Source: Gemmatimonadota bacterium (lineage in GTDB: Bacteria; Gemmatimonadota; Gemmatimonadetes; Gemmatimonadales; Gemmatimonadaceae). From it: 64,000 nucleotides of DNA. The position numbers and the translations under genes are program-made. The first letter of the stretch is position 1. Each line of letters starts with the position of its first letter. Under the pieces are notes generated by a model that did no database searches, had not been told where the DNA came from, and worked only from the letters and a program-made list of their open reading frames with translations. The stretch spans positions 1-64,000 of the forward strand of contig JADJAD010000017.1 in the NCBI GenBank assembly GCA_016704465.1, written 5' to 3'. Shown here piece by piece: positions 43,882 through 53,043 of the stretch.

Positions 43882-46056
43882 ATGCCGCTGATCGGATGTC
43901 GTTCCACTGCCAAAGTCACCCGCTCGACCCTCGCTACCGCCCTATTTCTCCTCGCCTGGCCGATGGCCCTTGCCGCACAGACGCTGACCTATCCCGTCAC
44001 CAACAAGGGTGATGTCGTCGATACGCTGCACGGCGTGCCCGTCGCCGACCCCTACCGCTGGCTGGAGGCGCTCAACAGCCCCGAAACAGCGACCTGGATC
44101 GCCCGCCAGAACCAGGTCACGGACGGGTACCTCACCGCCCTGCCGCAGCGGGCCTCGTTCAAGGAGCGACTCACCAAGCTCTGGAACTATCCGCGAGTGA
44201 CGCTCCCCACGCGCCTGGCAAACGGCGTGCTGTTCTACCGGCGCAACAGCGGGCTGCAGAAGCAGTTTGTCGTGCTGGCGCGATCGTCGCCGAGCACTCC
44301 CGCGAAGCTCGTGCTCGACCCGAACGTCCGATTCCCCGACGGTTCCACGGCGCTGTCTGCCGCCGAGCCGTCGCCAACGGGTCGGCACCTGGCGTACGCC
44401 CTGTCCGAAGGCGGAACCGACTGGCAGGACGTGAAGATCCAGGAGGTGCGCACCGGCAAGGATCTGGCGGAGACGCTGCGCTGGGTTCGGTTTTCCGGGC
44501 TCTCGTGGACCAAGGACGGCCAGGGGTTCTTCTACTCGCGGTATCCCGAGGTCAGCGATGCTGACAAGCTGACGGCCGCGCTGCTGCACCAGAAGCTGTA
44601 CTACCACCGGATCGGCACGCCGCAGGACGAGGACGTGCTCGTGTACGAGCGTACCGACCTCCCCGCGTGGTTCATCAGCGGCGGGGTGAGCGACGATGGG
44701 CGCTACCTCTTCATTTACATGTCCAAGGGGGCCGATTCCCGGAACCGGCTCTACGCGGCAGACCTCGCCAATCCGAAGGCGCCCGACGTCACCGCACGTC
44801 CGATTCCGGTCGTCGAGGAGGACGACGGAGAGTTCGCGGTCATCGGCAATGACGGGAGCACGATTTACCTGCGCACCGACCTGGACGCCCCTCGCCGCCG
44901 GGTGGTCGCGCTGGCGCTCGAGCATCCCGCACGCGCCCGCTGGCGCACAGTGATCCCGCAGGGCGAGCACACCATCGACGATGTGCAGATGACGAAGACG
45001 CACTTCGTCGTCTCCCGCCTCGTGGATGTGCGCGGCGAGTTGTCGCTGTATTCGCTCGCCGGCAAGGCGGCAGGCACGGTCACGCTTCCCGGCATCGGGT
45101 CGGTGGCCGGTATCAGCGCATCGCGCGACTTCTCCGGATTCTACTACGCCTTCACCTCACCGCTCTACCCGTCGACCGTCTTCCGCTACGACGTCGCGTC
45201 GAAGCGCAGCGCATCGTTCGACTCGCCGGAGCTGCAGTTCGACCCGTCCCAGTACGAAACCACGCAGCGGTTTGCCACGTCGAAGGACGGGACGCGCGTC
45301 CCGTACTTCGTGACCCATCGCAAGGGCCTCGCGTTGGATGGCACCAACCCGACCATCCTGCACGCATACGGCGGCTTCGCCATCGCCCTGGTCCCGAGCT
45401 TCTCGACCTCGGCGCTCGCCTGGATGGAACAGGGCGGGGTCTACGTCACCGCCTCGCTGCGAGGGGGGGGGGAATACGGCGAGGGGTGGCACCAGGCCGG
45501 CATGCGGGACAAGAAGCAGAACGTCTTCGACGACTACATCGCCGTAGCCGAACAGCTCATCGCCGTCCGCTACACCTCGAGCCCGCATCTCGCCATCCAG
45601 GGCGGATCGAACGGGGGGCTGCTCGTCGGGGCGGTCATGACGCAGCGCCCCGAACTGTTCGCAGTGGCCCTGCCCGCCGTCGCGGTGCTCGACATGCTGC
45701 GCTATCACAAGTTCACCGGCGGCTCGGCGTGGGTCACCGAGTACGGCTCGGCCGACGACCCGGCGGCACTGGCGTGGCTGCTCGCCTACTCGCCGCTGCA
45801 GAACATCAAGGCCGGCACGTGCTACCCCGCTACGCTGATCACGACGGCCGACCACGACGACCGTGTCGTCCCCTCACACTCCTTCAAGTACGCCGCCACG
45901 CTGCAGGGCGCGCAGGGGTGCGATCGCCCCGCCCTCATTCGGGTCGAGACCAAGGGGTCGCACGGGTATCGCCCGACGGACAAGCTGATCGCCGAGTCGG
46001 CCGACGTGCTGGCCTTCACGCTCGCCAATACGCTCGCCAACACGACGGGCCGGTAA
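43882..46056 (+). CDS. Secreted prolyl oligopeptidase (S9A)
   Basis: 724 residues with a signal peptide (MPLIGCRSTAKVTRSTLATA..ALAAQ). The N-terminal part is a seven-bladed propeller that filters substrates (VADPYRWLEALNSP near the start). The catalytic domain has GGSNGGLL (Ser near 576), TADHDDRVVP (Asp) and KGSHGYR (His). It cleaves small proline-containing peptides in the periplasm. A run of ten G lies at 45463-45472 in frame. A good hairpin terminator follows. Confidence 0.92.
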   Translation: MPLIGCRSTAKVTRSTLATALFLLAWPMALAAQTLTYPVTNKGDVVDTLHGVPVADPYRWLEALNSPETATWIARQNQVTDGYLTALPQRASFKERLTKLWNYPRVTLPTRLANGVLFYRRNSGLQKQFVVLARSSPSTPAKLVLDPNVRFPDGSTALSAAEPSPTGRHLAYALSEGGTDWQDVKIQEVRTGKDLAETLRWVRFSGLSWTKDGQGFFYSRYPEVSDADKLTAALLHQKLYYHRIGTPQDEDVLVYERTDLPAWFISGGVSDDGRYLFIYMSKGADSRNRLYAADLANPKAPDVTARPIPVVEEDDGEFAVIGNDGSTIYLRTDLDAPRRRVVALALEHPARARWRTVIPQGEHTIDDVQMTKTHFVVSRLVDVRGELSLYSLAGKAAGTVTLPGIGSVAGISASRDFSGFYYAFTSPLYPSTVFRYDVASKRSASFDSPELQFDPSQYETTQRFATSKDGTRVPYFVTHRKGLALDGTNPTILHAYGGFAIALVPSFSTSALAWMEQGGVYVTASLRGGGEYGEGWHQAGMRDKKQNVFDDYIAVAEQLIAVRYTSSPHLAIQGGSNGGLLVGAVMTQRPELFAVALPAVAVLDMLRYHKFTGGSAWVTEYGSADDPAALAWLLAYSPLQNIKAGTCYPATLITTADHDDRVVPSHSFKYAATLQGAQGCDRPALIRVETKGSHGYRPTDKLIAESADVLAFTLANTLANTTGR
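45463..45472. repeat. G10 homopolymer in the prolyl oligopeptidase gene
   Basis: Ten G encode Gly-Gly-Gly and the first base of a GAA codon, in frame. A contraction or expansion would truncate the catalytic domain. Confidence 0.6.
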
Positions 46057-46060
46057 GTCG

Positions 46061-46083
46061 TCGGCCGCGCTCACCGCGGCCGA
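46061..46083. terminator. Hairpin between convergent prolyl oligopeptidase and GntR genes
   Basis: A perfect 9-bp stem (TCGGCCGCG) with a CTCAC loop lies five bases after one stop and about 15 from the other. It may act in both directions. Confidence 0.6.
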
Positions 46084-46097
46084 ACATGGCGCGGCGG

Positions 46098-46820
46098 CTA
46101 GTCGGTGATCGGGGCCGGCCCCCGCAGCGAGCGAAGCACAGCCGACACGTGCGACAGGTGGGCAGCCATCGCCCGTCCCGCAGCATCGGCGTCCTGCTCC
46201 TCCAGCGCCGCCACGATCTGCCCGTGGCTCCCGATGGCGCCGTGGATCTCGTCGCGGAAGCCCACCATGAACACCCGCTCGGAGCGCAGCATGGTGAGCA
46301 GCGTGCGACTCACGATCTCCAACACTGGATTGCCGGTGGCGCGGGCCAACTCGTAGTGGAAGTCACTGTCGGTCTCGATGAACGAGCGCGACATGTGCCG
46401 CTGGCCTTCCATCGCCCCCAGCAGCGCCCGCAGCCGCTCCAGTTGTTCCTCGGTCCTGTTGTGCGCCGCCAGCCGTGCGATCGGGACCTCGATGATCTCG
46501 CGCGCTTCCTGCAGGTGCTCCGGGGTGTTGAGCGCATCGCGCAGGAGCAGCGACATCGACTGCACGACGTGATCGGTCGTCAGCGTCGCGACGAAGGTTC
46601 CCTTCCCCACGTGCACCTCGACCAATCCCTTTTCCGCCAGCGACTTGATTGCCTCGCGCACCGCCGCGCGACTCATGCGGAAGTGCTGCGCCAACTCGCG
46701 CTCCGCCGGAATCCGATCGCCGGGCTTGAGGGCGCCCGACAGGATCTCCGCCTGCACGTGATCCACGACCTCCTGATAGAGGCGATCCTTCGGGCGCAGC
46801 GGGTCGAACGGTGTGTGCAT
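46098..46820 (-). CDS. FadR/GntR-family transcription regulator (FCD domain)
   Basis: 240 residues. The winged HTH comes first (LKPGDRIPAERELAQHFRMSRAAVREAIKSL cut here as AERELAQHFRMSRAAVREA), and the all-helical FCD effector domain at about 90-230 has the metal-binding ESDFHYELARATGNPVLE-type motif (TDSDFHYELARATGN). It probably senses an organic acid. It is divergent from sua5, and the 187-base shared region could hold its operator. Confidence 0.85.
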   Translation of the reverse strand: MHTPFDPLRPKDRLYQEVVDHVQAEILSGALKPGDRIPAERELAQHFRMSRAAVREAIKSLAEKGLVEVHVGKGTFVATLTTDHVVQSMSLLLRDALNTPEHLQEAREIIEVPIARLAAHNRTEEQLERLRALLGAMEGQRHMSRSFIETDSDFHYELARATGNPVLEIVSRTLLTMLRSERVFMVGFRDEIHGAIGSHGQIVAALEEQDADAAGRAMAAHLSHVSAVLRSLRGPAPITD

Positions 46821-47007
46821 GGCAACGGTCGGAGCGAAAGGCCGGAGCGGCGTCACTGACCCCGGGGCCCGCGGGAACGTAGTCCCCGTGTCGCACCGCA
46901 GCAAACCGGGACACGAGGGCACTCCCACGCCGTGTACGCGGGACGGCTACATTTCAATCTCCGCTGCTCGCTTGCCAGTTGTGGCTCCCTCCCGGGCTCG
47001 CGCCCCG

Positions 47008-48066
47008 ATGACTCCCGACCTTCCCGCGCCCCTTCCGCGCGCCCCACGCACGCGCCAGGTCGATCCTGCCGACGCGAGCGCCTTCGACGCAGCGATCGCC
47101 GAAGGCGCCGAGATCATCCGGGCAGGGGGGTTGGTCGCCTTCCCCACCGAAACGGTCTATGGGCTCGGCGCAAACGCGCTCGACGCCGCGGCCGTCGCCC
47201 GGATCTACCGGGCAAAGGGACGACCGGCGTTCAACCCGATCATCGTGCACATCGCCGACGCGTCCGCACTGCGCCTGGTGGCGCGCGAGGTGCCACCCAT
47301 GGCCGAGGCACTGGCGCGCGCCTTCTGGCCCGGGCCGCTCACGCTCGTCCTGCCACGCGCGCCGCACCTCCCCGATGCGGTCAGCGCCGGGCTCGACGCG
47401 GTCGGCGTGCGCGTCCCCGCGCATCCCGTGGCGCGGGCGCTCATCGAACGCAGCGGGGTTCCCATCGCGGCGCCGAGCGCCAACCCGTACTCGCGCGTCT
47501 CTCCCACCACGGCGGCCCACGTCATCGCCCAACTCGGGGATGCCGTGGACCTGGTGCTCGATGGCGGGGCGTGCCGGGTCGGCATCGAGTCGACCGTCGT
47601 CGACGTCACGGGTCCACGCCCCATCCTGCTGCGTCCGGGCGGCGTCTCGCGCGACGAGGTGGAGCGCGTCGTCGGTCCCGTCGAGCGTCCGGCAGTGGTT
47701 GCAACTGGCGATGCCCCGCGACCGGCCCCCGGCATGGTCGATCGCCACTACGCCCCGCAGGCGCAACTCGTCGGCTTCCGTGCCTGGCAGCGCGCCGAAG
47801 TGTGGGGACGCATCGCGGCGATGGTCGGGAGCGGGCGGCGCGTGGGCGTCGTCGCCTTCAACGTGGCCGGGTCGCCGGCAACCTGCCCCATCGCCATGCC
47901 GGTCGACCCCGAAGGGTACGCCCGCGCGCTGTACGCGACGCTGCATACGCTCGACCGCGAGGGCTGCACCGTCGCCTTTGTCGAGGTGCTTCCCACGGGA
48001 GGTGAGTGGGAGGCGATCCTCGACCGGCTGCGCCGCGCCGGTTTGGACCGCAGCGCCGACGGCTGA
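47008..48066 (+). CDS. tsaC: Threonylcarbamoyl-AMP synthase (Sua5/YrdC)
   Basis: 352 residues. The YrdC domain has RAKGRPAFNPIIVHI and APSANPYSRVSPTTAAHV for nucleotide and threonine binding. A C-terminal Sua5 domain at about 240-350 makes it the long form. It makes the precursor of t6A37 in tRNAs reading ANN codons. The start at 47008 is the first ATG near the domain; earlier in-frame starts are also open. A 12-bp repeat array follows the stop. Confidence 0.9.
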   Translation: MTPDLPAPLPRAPRTRQVDPADASAFDAAIAEGAEIIRAGGLVAFPTETVYGLGANALDAAAVARIYRAKGRPAFNPIIVHIADASALRLVAREVPPMAEALARAFWPGPLTLVLPRAPHLPDAVSAGLDAVGVRVPAHPVARALIERSGVPIAAPSANPYSRVSPTTAAHVIAQLGDAVDLVLDGGACRVGIESTVVDVTGPRPILLRPGGVSRDEVERVVGPVERPAVVATGDAPRPAPGMVDRHYAPQAQLVGFRAWQRAEVWGRIAAMVGSGRRVGVVAFNVAGSPATCPIAMPVDPEGYARALYATLHTLDREGCTVAFVEVLPTGGEWEAILDRLRRAGLDRSADG

Positions 48067-48072
48067 CCGCGC

Positions 48073-48124
48073 GCGCGAACTCGCGCGAACCCTCGCGCGA
48101 ACCCTCGCGCGAACCCTCGCGAAC
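48073..48124. repeat. 12-bp tandem repeats between convergent genes
   Basis: GCGCGAACCCTC is repeated three times exactly, with a shorter unit on each side, between the Sua5 stop and the stop of the oxidase-like gene. Confidence 0.8.
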
Positions 48125-48144
48125 GCCTGCCGCCTCGCACGCGC

Positions 48145-48600
48145 TCAGAAGCGCTCCCCCTTCGCCTCGCGACCCGCGCTCCCCACCGAACGCACGCGCG
48201 ACCACATGGTGTGGAAGAACACGGCGATCCCCGCCACCTGCAACGCACCCGCGGCCACGATCACCAGGGGCAACCCCGCGACGTCGCTCCACGCGCGACC
48301 CAGCTCTCCCGCCAGCCGCAGCGCCGTGCCCGTGGTCATGCACCACCACGCGAGTGCCGCGAGGCGCGGGTCATAGCGGCGGTCTTCCTTCTCGGGACGC
48401 GGAAAGAGCCACAGCGCCACTCCCTGGATCATCATCATCACGAAGCCCACGAGGATGGCGTGCGTGTGGGCGGAGACCTCGTACGGGGAGGGCCACGTGC
48501 CCCAGAGCTCCCGGCGGACCATCACGGCGAAGCCGATCGCGAGCCCGAGGGCGAGGAAGGTGATCGCCGTCTTGATGTAGCGGCGCACAAGGGAGTACAT
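48145..48600 (-). CDS. Four-helix membrane protein, cytochrome oxidase subunit I-like (copy 1)
   Basis: 151 residues and four helices. The motif SAHTHAILVGFVMMMIQGVALWLFPR has an H-x-H pattern followed by a helix with Met pairs, as in cbb3/NOR subunit I-like small proteins. It could bind heme. It is co-oriented with, and paralogous in its core to, the gene at 49106. Confidence 0.6.
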   Translation of the reverse strand: MYSLVRRYIKTAITFLALGLAIGFAVMVRRELWGTWPSPYEVSAHTHAILVGFVMMMIQGVALWLFPRPEKEDRRYDPRLAALAWWCMTTGTALRLAGELGRAWSDVAGLPLVIVAAGALQVAGIAVFFHTMWSRVRSVGSAGREAKGERF

Positions 48601-48612
48601 GCAGGCCTCTGG

Positions 48613-49098
48613 TCAGGGCCGGACGAGGCGCACGGCGGCGACGACTGCTCCGAGTCCGGCCACCGCTCCCACGCGCGCCAGCAGCATGAGGCGCCGCCGC
48701 ACCCTCGCCCCGTCGGGTCGTTCGGCGAGTGCCCGCGCCCGCGCCGGCGAGAAGGCGAGGTCGTGCGCGAGGCTCAACACCAGCATGACGGTCACCAGCG
48801 CCAGCTTCCAGGCCAGCGCCACCCCGATGGCGCTACGCCAGAACGTCGGCTGCGAGAGCACCGCCGGCGACAGCCACCCCCGCAGCTGCAACAGCCAGGT
48901 CCCAGTCACCAGCAACGTGAGCACGGCACCCCATCCCACGACGCGAAAGCGCATCCCGAGCCCCTCGAATAACGCGCTGCGCAGCGCCGCAGGCTCGACG
49001 CGCCGCAGCACCGGGGCGCCCACGAGGGCGAAGAAGAGGACCCCGCCGAGCCAGACGATGGCCGCCAGGAGATGAAGGGTCACCAGCGTGTGATACAT
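48613..49098 (-). CDS. CopD/DUF4149-like four-helix membrane protein
   Basis: 161 residues. The first helix is TLHLLAAIVWLGGVLFFALV, the common start of CopD-type and DUF4149 proteins, with His in the membrane. Four helices and a basic C-terminus follow. It lies between the two oxidase-like genes with 12- and 7-base gaps, so the three form one operon. The function is unknown; metal or heme handling is plausible. Confidence 0.65.
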   Translation of the reverse strand: MYHTLVTLHLLAAIVWLGGVLFFALVGAPVLRRVEPAALRSALFEGLGMRFRVVGWGAVLTLLVTGTWLLQLRGWLSPAVLSQPTFWRSAIGVALAWKLALVTVMLVLSLAHDLAFSPARARALAERPDGARVRRRLMLLARVGAVAGLGAVVAAVRLVRP

Positions 49099-49105
49099 CG
49101 GACCG

Positions 49106-49564
49106 CTAGTCGCGCTGCAGGAGCGGGAGCGACGACGGCTGCTTCTGCTGCTGCACCCGCCGCAGGATCTTGGGCCCGTCCAGCGTGCGCCAGATGTTGT
49201 AGATGAACAGGTACGCCCCAACCGCCGACAGCGTCCCCCCCACGGCCTGCACCGGGAAGGCGCGCGCCCCGATTGTCGGCATGAGCATGAACCCGGTCGA
49301 CAGGATCGCCAGCGCAATGTTGGCGACCCACCAATGCGCCTCCGCCAGCCGGCGTCGATGCAGCGGGTGCCCCACAAAGCGCGGAATCACGTGGTACGCC
49401 ACGCCGAAGATCATCATCGAGACGAAGCCGAGCAGGTTCATGTGGAAGTGCGCCGTCCGATACATCGTCGCATTCGGCCACGTCGACATCACCGCACCCA
49501 GCGTCGTGCCGATGCCGAACCACGCCAGGCTCGACTTGAGGAACGCCTTCGAGAACCAGTCCAT
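49106..49564 (-). CDS. Four-helix membrane protein, cytochrome oxidase subunit I-like (copy 2)
   Basis: 152 residues. The core motif YRTAHFHMNLLGFVSMMIFGVAYHVIPR repeats the H-x-H and PR pattern of the paralog, with an additional His in YHVIPR. Four helices. It is the first gene of the operon; the start at 49564 avoids a low-complexity extension. A heme-binding oxidase-like or sensor role is inferred only. Confidence 0.62.
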   Translation of the reverse strand: MDWFSKAFLKSSLAWFGIGTTLGAVMSTWPNATMYRTAHFHMNLLGFVSMMIFGVAYHVIPRFVGHPLHRRRLAEAHWWVANIALAILSTGFMLMPTIGARAFPVQAVGGTLSAVGAYLFIYNIWRTLDGPKILRRVQQQKQPSSLPLLQRD

Positions 49565-49743
49565 GTCGCTGCTCCAAGCTCCAGGTACGGCGTGAGGTAG
49601 AGGCACGACTCGCCCGCCGCGATCCACCGCGCGGTCGCCAAACGCGTGGCCCGCGCGCAATATCAAGGGTCCCCATGGACCCTCGCGTGCGGGAACGCCC
49701 GACGCAGACGGCGACAATCCCTGAAATCCGGCATAACGCATCC

Positions 49744-50553
49744 ATGATTCTCGATCCCGTCCATCCCTCCCGCGCGCTGCCGCTCCCCGATTCGGCCGCC
49801 AAGTCGCCCAAGGAGCTCCCCAATGGCGATGAACTCAAGCGCCTGCTCGCCGTCGAACTCAAACAGCTGACCGAGTTACAGGCCGCGTTCTGGGCCGACA
49901 AGAAGAAGGCGCTGCTCGTCGTCCTGCAGGGACGCGACGCGTCGGGAAAGGACGGGACCATCCGCACGGTCTTCGGCGCGTGCAACCCGCAAGGGTGCAT
50001 GATCACCGGCTTCAAGGCCCCAACCGAGCTGGAACTCTCGCACGATTTCCTCTGGCGCGTGCACCAGGTCGTTCCGCCCAAGGGATACATCGGCATCTTC
50101 AACCGATCGCACTACGAGGATGTGCTCGTGGTGAGGGTGAAGGACCTGGTCCCCAAGCAGGTCTGGAGCCGCCGGTATCGGCAGATCAACGACTTCGAGC
50201 AGATGCTGAGCGAGAACGGTGTCGTCATCCTCAAGTTCTTCCTCCACATCTCGCGCGAGGAGCAGCGCGAGGAGCTGCTCGAGCGACTCACCGATCCGGC
50301 CAAGAACTGGAAGTTCCGCGCCGGCGATCTCGATGATCGCGCCCTGTGGACCGACTACACACGCGCCTATCGTGACGCGCTGCGCAAGTGCAGCACGAAG
50401 TGGGCGCCGTGGTACGTCGTGCCCGCCAACAGCACGACGACGCGGAACTACCTCATCACCCGCGTCATCAACGAGACGCTGCGCGAGATCAACCCGGAAT
50501 ATCCGCGCGCCAGCAAGGAGATCCTGGCGCTCAAGTCACGCCTCGAGCCCTGA
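49744..50553 (+). CDS. ppk2: Polyphosphate kinase 2 (PPK2 family)
   Basis: 269 residues. The Walker A is LQGRDASGKDGTI, the Walker B region is RSHYEDVLVVRV, and the lid segment carries NWKFRAGDL. It uses polyphosphate to phosphorylate AMP/ADP or GMP/GDP; the class is not decided here. A start at 49675 would add 23 residues. It contains one TTA Leu codon outside the CGTTAGGC context. A 14-bp repeat array follows the stop. Confidence 0.88.
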   Translation: MILDPVHPSRALPLPDSAAKSPKELPNGDELKRLLAVELKQLTELQAAFWADKKKALLVVLQGRDASGKDGTIRTVFGACNPQGCMITGFKAPTELELSHDFLWRVHQVVPPKGYIGIFNRSHYEDVLVVRVKDLVPKQVWSRRYRQINDFEQMLSENGVVILKFFLHISREEQREELLERLTDPAKNWKFRAGDLDDRALWTDYTRAYRDALRKCSTKWAPWYVVPANSTTTRNYLITRVINETLREINPEYPRASKEILALKSRLEP

Positions 50554-50584
50554 GCCGCAGGGCCGAATCTGCAGGCCCGGCTCT

Positions 50585-50668
50585 GCAGCCGTGGCGCTGC
50601 AGCCGTGGCGCTGCAGCCGTGGCGCTGCAGCCGTGGCGCTGGAGCCGTGGCGCTGGAGCCGTGGCGCT
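50585..50668. repeat. 14-bp tandem repeat array
   Basis: Six units of GCAGCCGTGGCGCT, the last two with GG for GC at the start, lie in the 257-base gap after ppk2. Nothing else was recognised in that gap except a run of C near 50763. Confidence 0.85.
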
Positions 50669-50810
50669 GAAGGCCCGGATCGGCCCGTGCAGATCCGCAG
50701 GCGTCACGCTCCCTTGCGGCAACGAGTGAGGGGGCGCCGACCGTCGCGCCCGGGGGAGGGCTCCCCCCCCTGCCTCAAGCCGCTGCGGTCCGCGGCCGAT
50801 ACTCCCCACG

Positions 50811-53042
50811 ATGGTGTATCCGCCCGCTGTCCTGCCACGTCTCGACGACGACGCCTCACCACCCCCCACCATCGCCGGGAGGGGGGCGCCGGCACGCGTG
50901 GTCGCCCAGGCGGCAATGGCCATCCTGCTCGCTGCGATCGGTCTCGCCGCACAGGCCCCCGCGCGCTTCACCCTCGGCGACTCGCGCGAGCGCGTACGGC
51001 AGGTGCAGGGATCTCCCGAGGTGATCGAACGCCTCGCGTCGCTCGGTACCGAGGTGTGGAGCTACGGCGGCAGCACGGTCAAGTTCGACCCGCGCACCGG
51101 TCACGTCGTGGAGTACGTCGACGGGGAGCGTCGACTCAAGATCACCCTCGCGCCGCGCGGCACTCCCGCGCGCACGCATCCGAACACTTCCCCGCTCACC
51201 CTCGGCGAATCGCGCGACCTCGTCGTGCGACGATTCGGGACACCATGGGCCTACACCCGTGATGCCGACGCCCGCCACGCCTACCTCGCCTACGGCCGCA
51301 GCATCGTGCGCCTCGCGCTGGACGACGACCGGGTCGACGGATGGATCGTGCGCGACTCGGCGATTCGCGTGGCGCCGGGCGACCTGGCGATGGGCGAGTC
51401 GGCGATGGGCATCGACCGAGGCCTCACGAGCGCGCGGGTCGCCGTCGCCCCCGCCACGCTGCGGGGACGCCTGACCTGGCGCGATGACGACGGCGACGGG
51501 GTGCTCGCCCCGGGCGAACAGGGTACCGTCACGCTCACGCTCGACAACGACGGACCGGGCGAAGCGCGGACGGTACGGGGTGCGCTGCGAGTCGAGTCGC
51601 CGGCGACCGGGGTCAGGCCCCGGGGTGCACCACCTCCGCTCACGCTCGCCGCCGGCCGGTCGGGGACGATCGAGCTGCGCCTGGTCGCCGACAGCGCCCA
51701 GTCGTCCACCGAGGTGGTCGCCGTCGTGCGCGCCACCGAGGCCAACGGCTTCGACCTCGCCCCCTCGCTGCGCCTGCGCATCCCGGCTCGGCCGGCCGGT
51801 GCCCCGCGCATCATCGTGCGCGAGGTGCAGGTCGACGATGCCTCACGCGACCGCCGCCTCGCACCACGGGAGCTCGCCGACCTCACGATCCGGCTCGCCA
51901 ACTCGGGGAGCGCCGCGACCCCGGCGCTGCGTGGGCGCCTCTGGCGCGGGGCCGACCTGTTCCTCGCCGCCGGGGCCCGCGACTCGTTCGCGTTAGGCGC
52001 GATCGCGCCTGGCGGCGAGGCCACCGTCACGGTCGGGGTCTACACCAACACGCGCGCCGCCGAGACCGCGCTCCACCTCGAACTCGCCGACGCCGCTGGA
52101 CGGATCATCGCCCGGCTCCCCATCCCCCTCCCCGTCACGGGGCGGCCGAGTGGGGTGCTCGACGTGGCCGTGGCACGCGATTCGACGCCAAGCGGCGCGT
52201 CGTCGACCGGAGGGCGCGCACTCACATCCACCGACGTGGACCGCGACATCCCCCGCGCTGCGGCCCGCCGTGGCGATGCCATCGCGGTCGTGCTGGGGAT
52301 CGATCGCTACCGCGCCCTCCCCGGCGCCCGCTTCGCCGAGCGCGATGCGGCGCTCATGCGGCGCTACGCGGTCGAGGCACTCGGCATCAACGATGACCTG
52401 GAACACCTGTACTTCCGTACCGGAGCCGACGTCACCGGCGGAGAGCTACGCAAGCTCTTTGGCGAGACCGGGTGGCTCGCCCGCCGGGTCACGGCCAACA
52501 CCGACCTGGTCGTCTACTTCGCCGGTCACGGCGCCCCCGACGCGGCGAGACGCACGCCGTACCTGCTCCCGTTCGATGCCGACCCCGCGTTCGTGACCGA
52601 AACCGGGTTCGCGTTAGGCACGCTGTACGACCGCCTGGCCCGCCTCCCCGCCCGCTCGATCACCGTGATCCTCGACGCCTGCTTCAGCGGGCTTACCCGC
52701 GGCGGCGAGGCGCTGGTCGCCGGGACGCGCCCCACCCAGCTGTCCATCGAGCACCCGGCGCTCGTACGGCGACAGATGGCGGTGCTGACCGCCTCGCGCG
52801 ACGCGCAGGCCGCTGGCGACCTCCCCGAGGCTCGCCACGGACTCCTGACCTACTGGGTCGCCCGTGGGCTGCGTGGCGAGGCCGACGCGAACGACGATGA
52901 CACAATCACCGTGACCGAGCTGGCACGTTTCGCCGAGGTGCGAGTGCGGGAGACTGCCGCGCGCCTGGACCGCGATCAGCGTCCGCTGCTGGTGGCTCGC
53001 GACTCGGTGATGGTCGTGGCCCGCCTGGCGCCGGCGAGGTGA
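50811..53042 (+). CDS. Secreted caspase-like peptidase with SmpA-like and Ig-like domains
   Basis: 743 residues. The start is uncertain: ATG 50811, GTG 50898 and ATG 50916 all lead into a signal segment (MAILLAAIGLAAQAPA). Two SmpA-like repeats follow (FTLGDSRERVRQVQGSP, LTLGESRDLVVRRFGTP), then two Ig/CARDB-like domains, the first opening with an EF-hand-type loop (residues 225-236, DDDGDGVLAPGE). The caspase domain has His573 in YFAGHGA and Cys624 in ILDACFSG. A second EF-hand-like loop (692-703) lies in the C-terminal part. It is the first of three genes with a DUF4384 and an LPP20 protein. Confidence 0.85.
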   Translation: MVYPPAVLPRLDDDASPPPTIAGRGAPARVVAQAAMAILLAAIGLAAQAPARFTLGDSRERVRQVQGSPEVIERLASLGTEVWSYGGSTVKFDPRTGHVVEYVDGERRLKITLAPRGTPARTHPNTSPLTLGESRDLVVRRFGTPWAYTRDADARHAYLAYGRSIVRLALDDDRVDGWIVRDSAIRVAPGDLAMGESAMGIDRGLTSARVAVAPATLRGRLTWRDDDGDGVLAPGEQGTVTLTLDNDGPGEARTVRGALRVESPATGVRPRGAPPPLTLAAGRSGTIELRLVADSAQSSTEVVAVVRATEANGFDLAPSLRLRIPARPAGAPRIIVREVQVDDASRDRRLAPRELADLTIRLANSGSAATPALRGRLWRGADLFLAAGARDSFALGAIAPGGEATVTVGVYTNTRAAETALHLELADAAGRIIARLPIPLPVTGRPSGVLDVAVARDSTPSGASSTGGRALTSTDVDRDIPRAAARRGDAIAVVLGIDRYRALPGARFAERDAALMRRYAVEALGINDDLEHLYFRTGADVTGGELRKLFGETGWLARRVTANTDLVVYFAGHGAPDAARRTPYLLPFDADPAFVTETGFALGTLYDRLARLPARSITVILDACFSGLTRGGEALVAGTRPTQLSIEHPALVRRQMAVLTASRDAQAAGDLPEARHGLLTYWVARGLRGEADANDDDTITVTELARFAEVRVRETAARLDRDQRPLLVARDSVMVVARLAPAR

Positions 53043-53043
53043 C

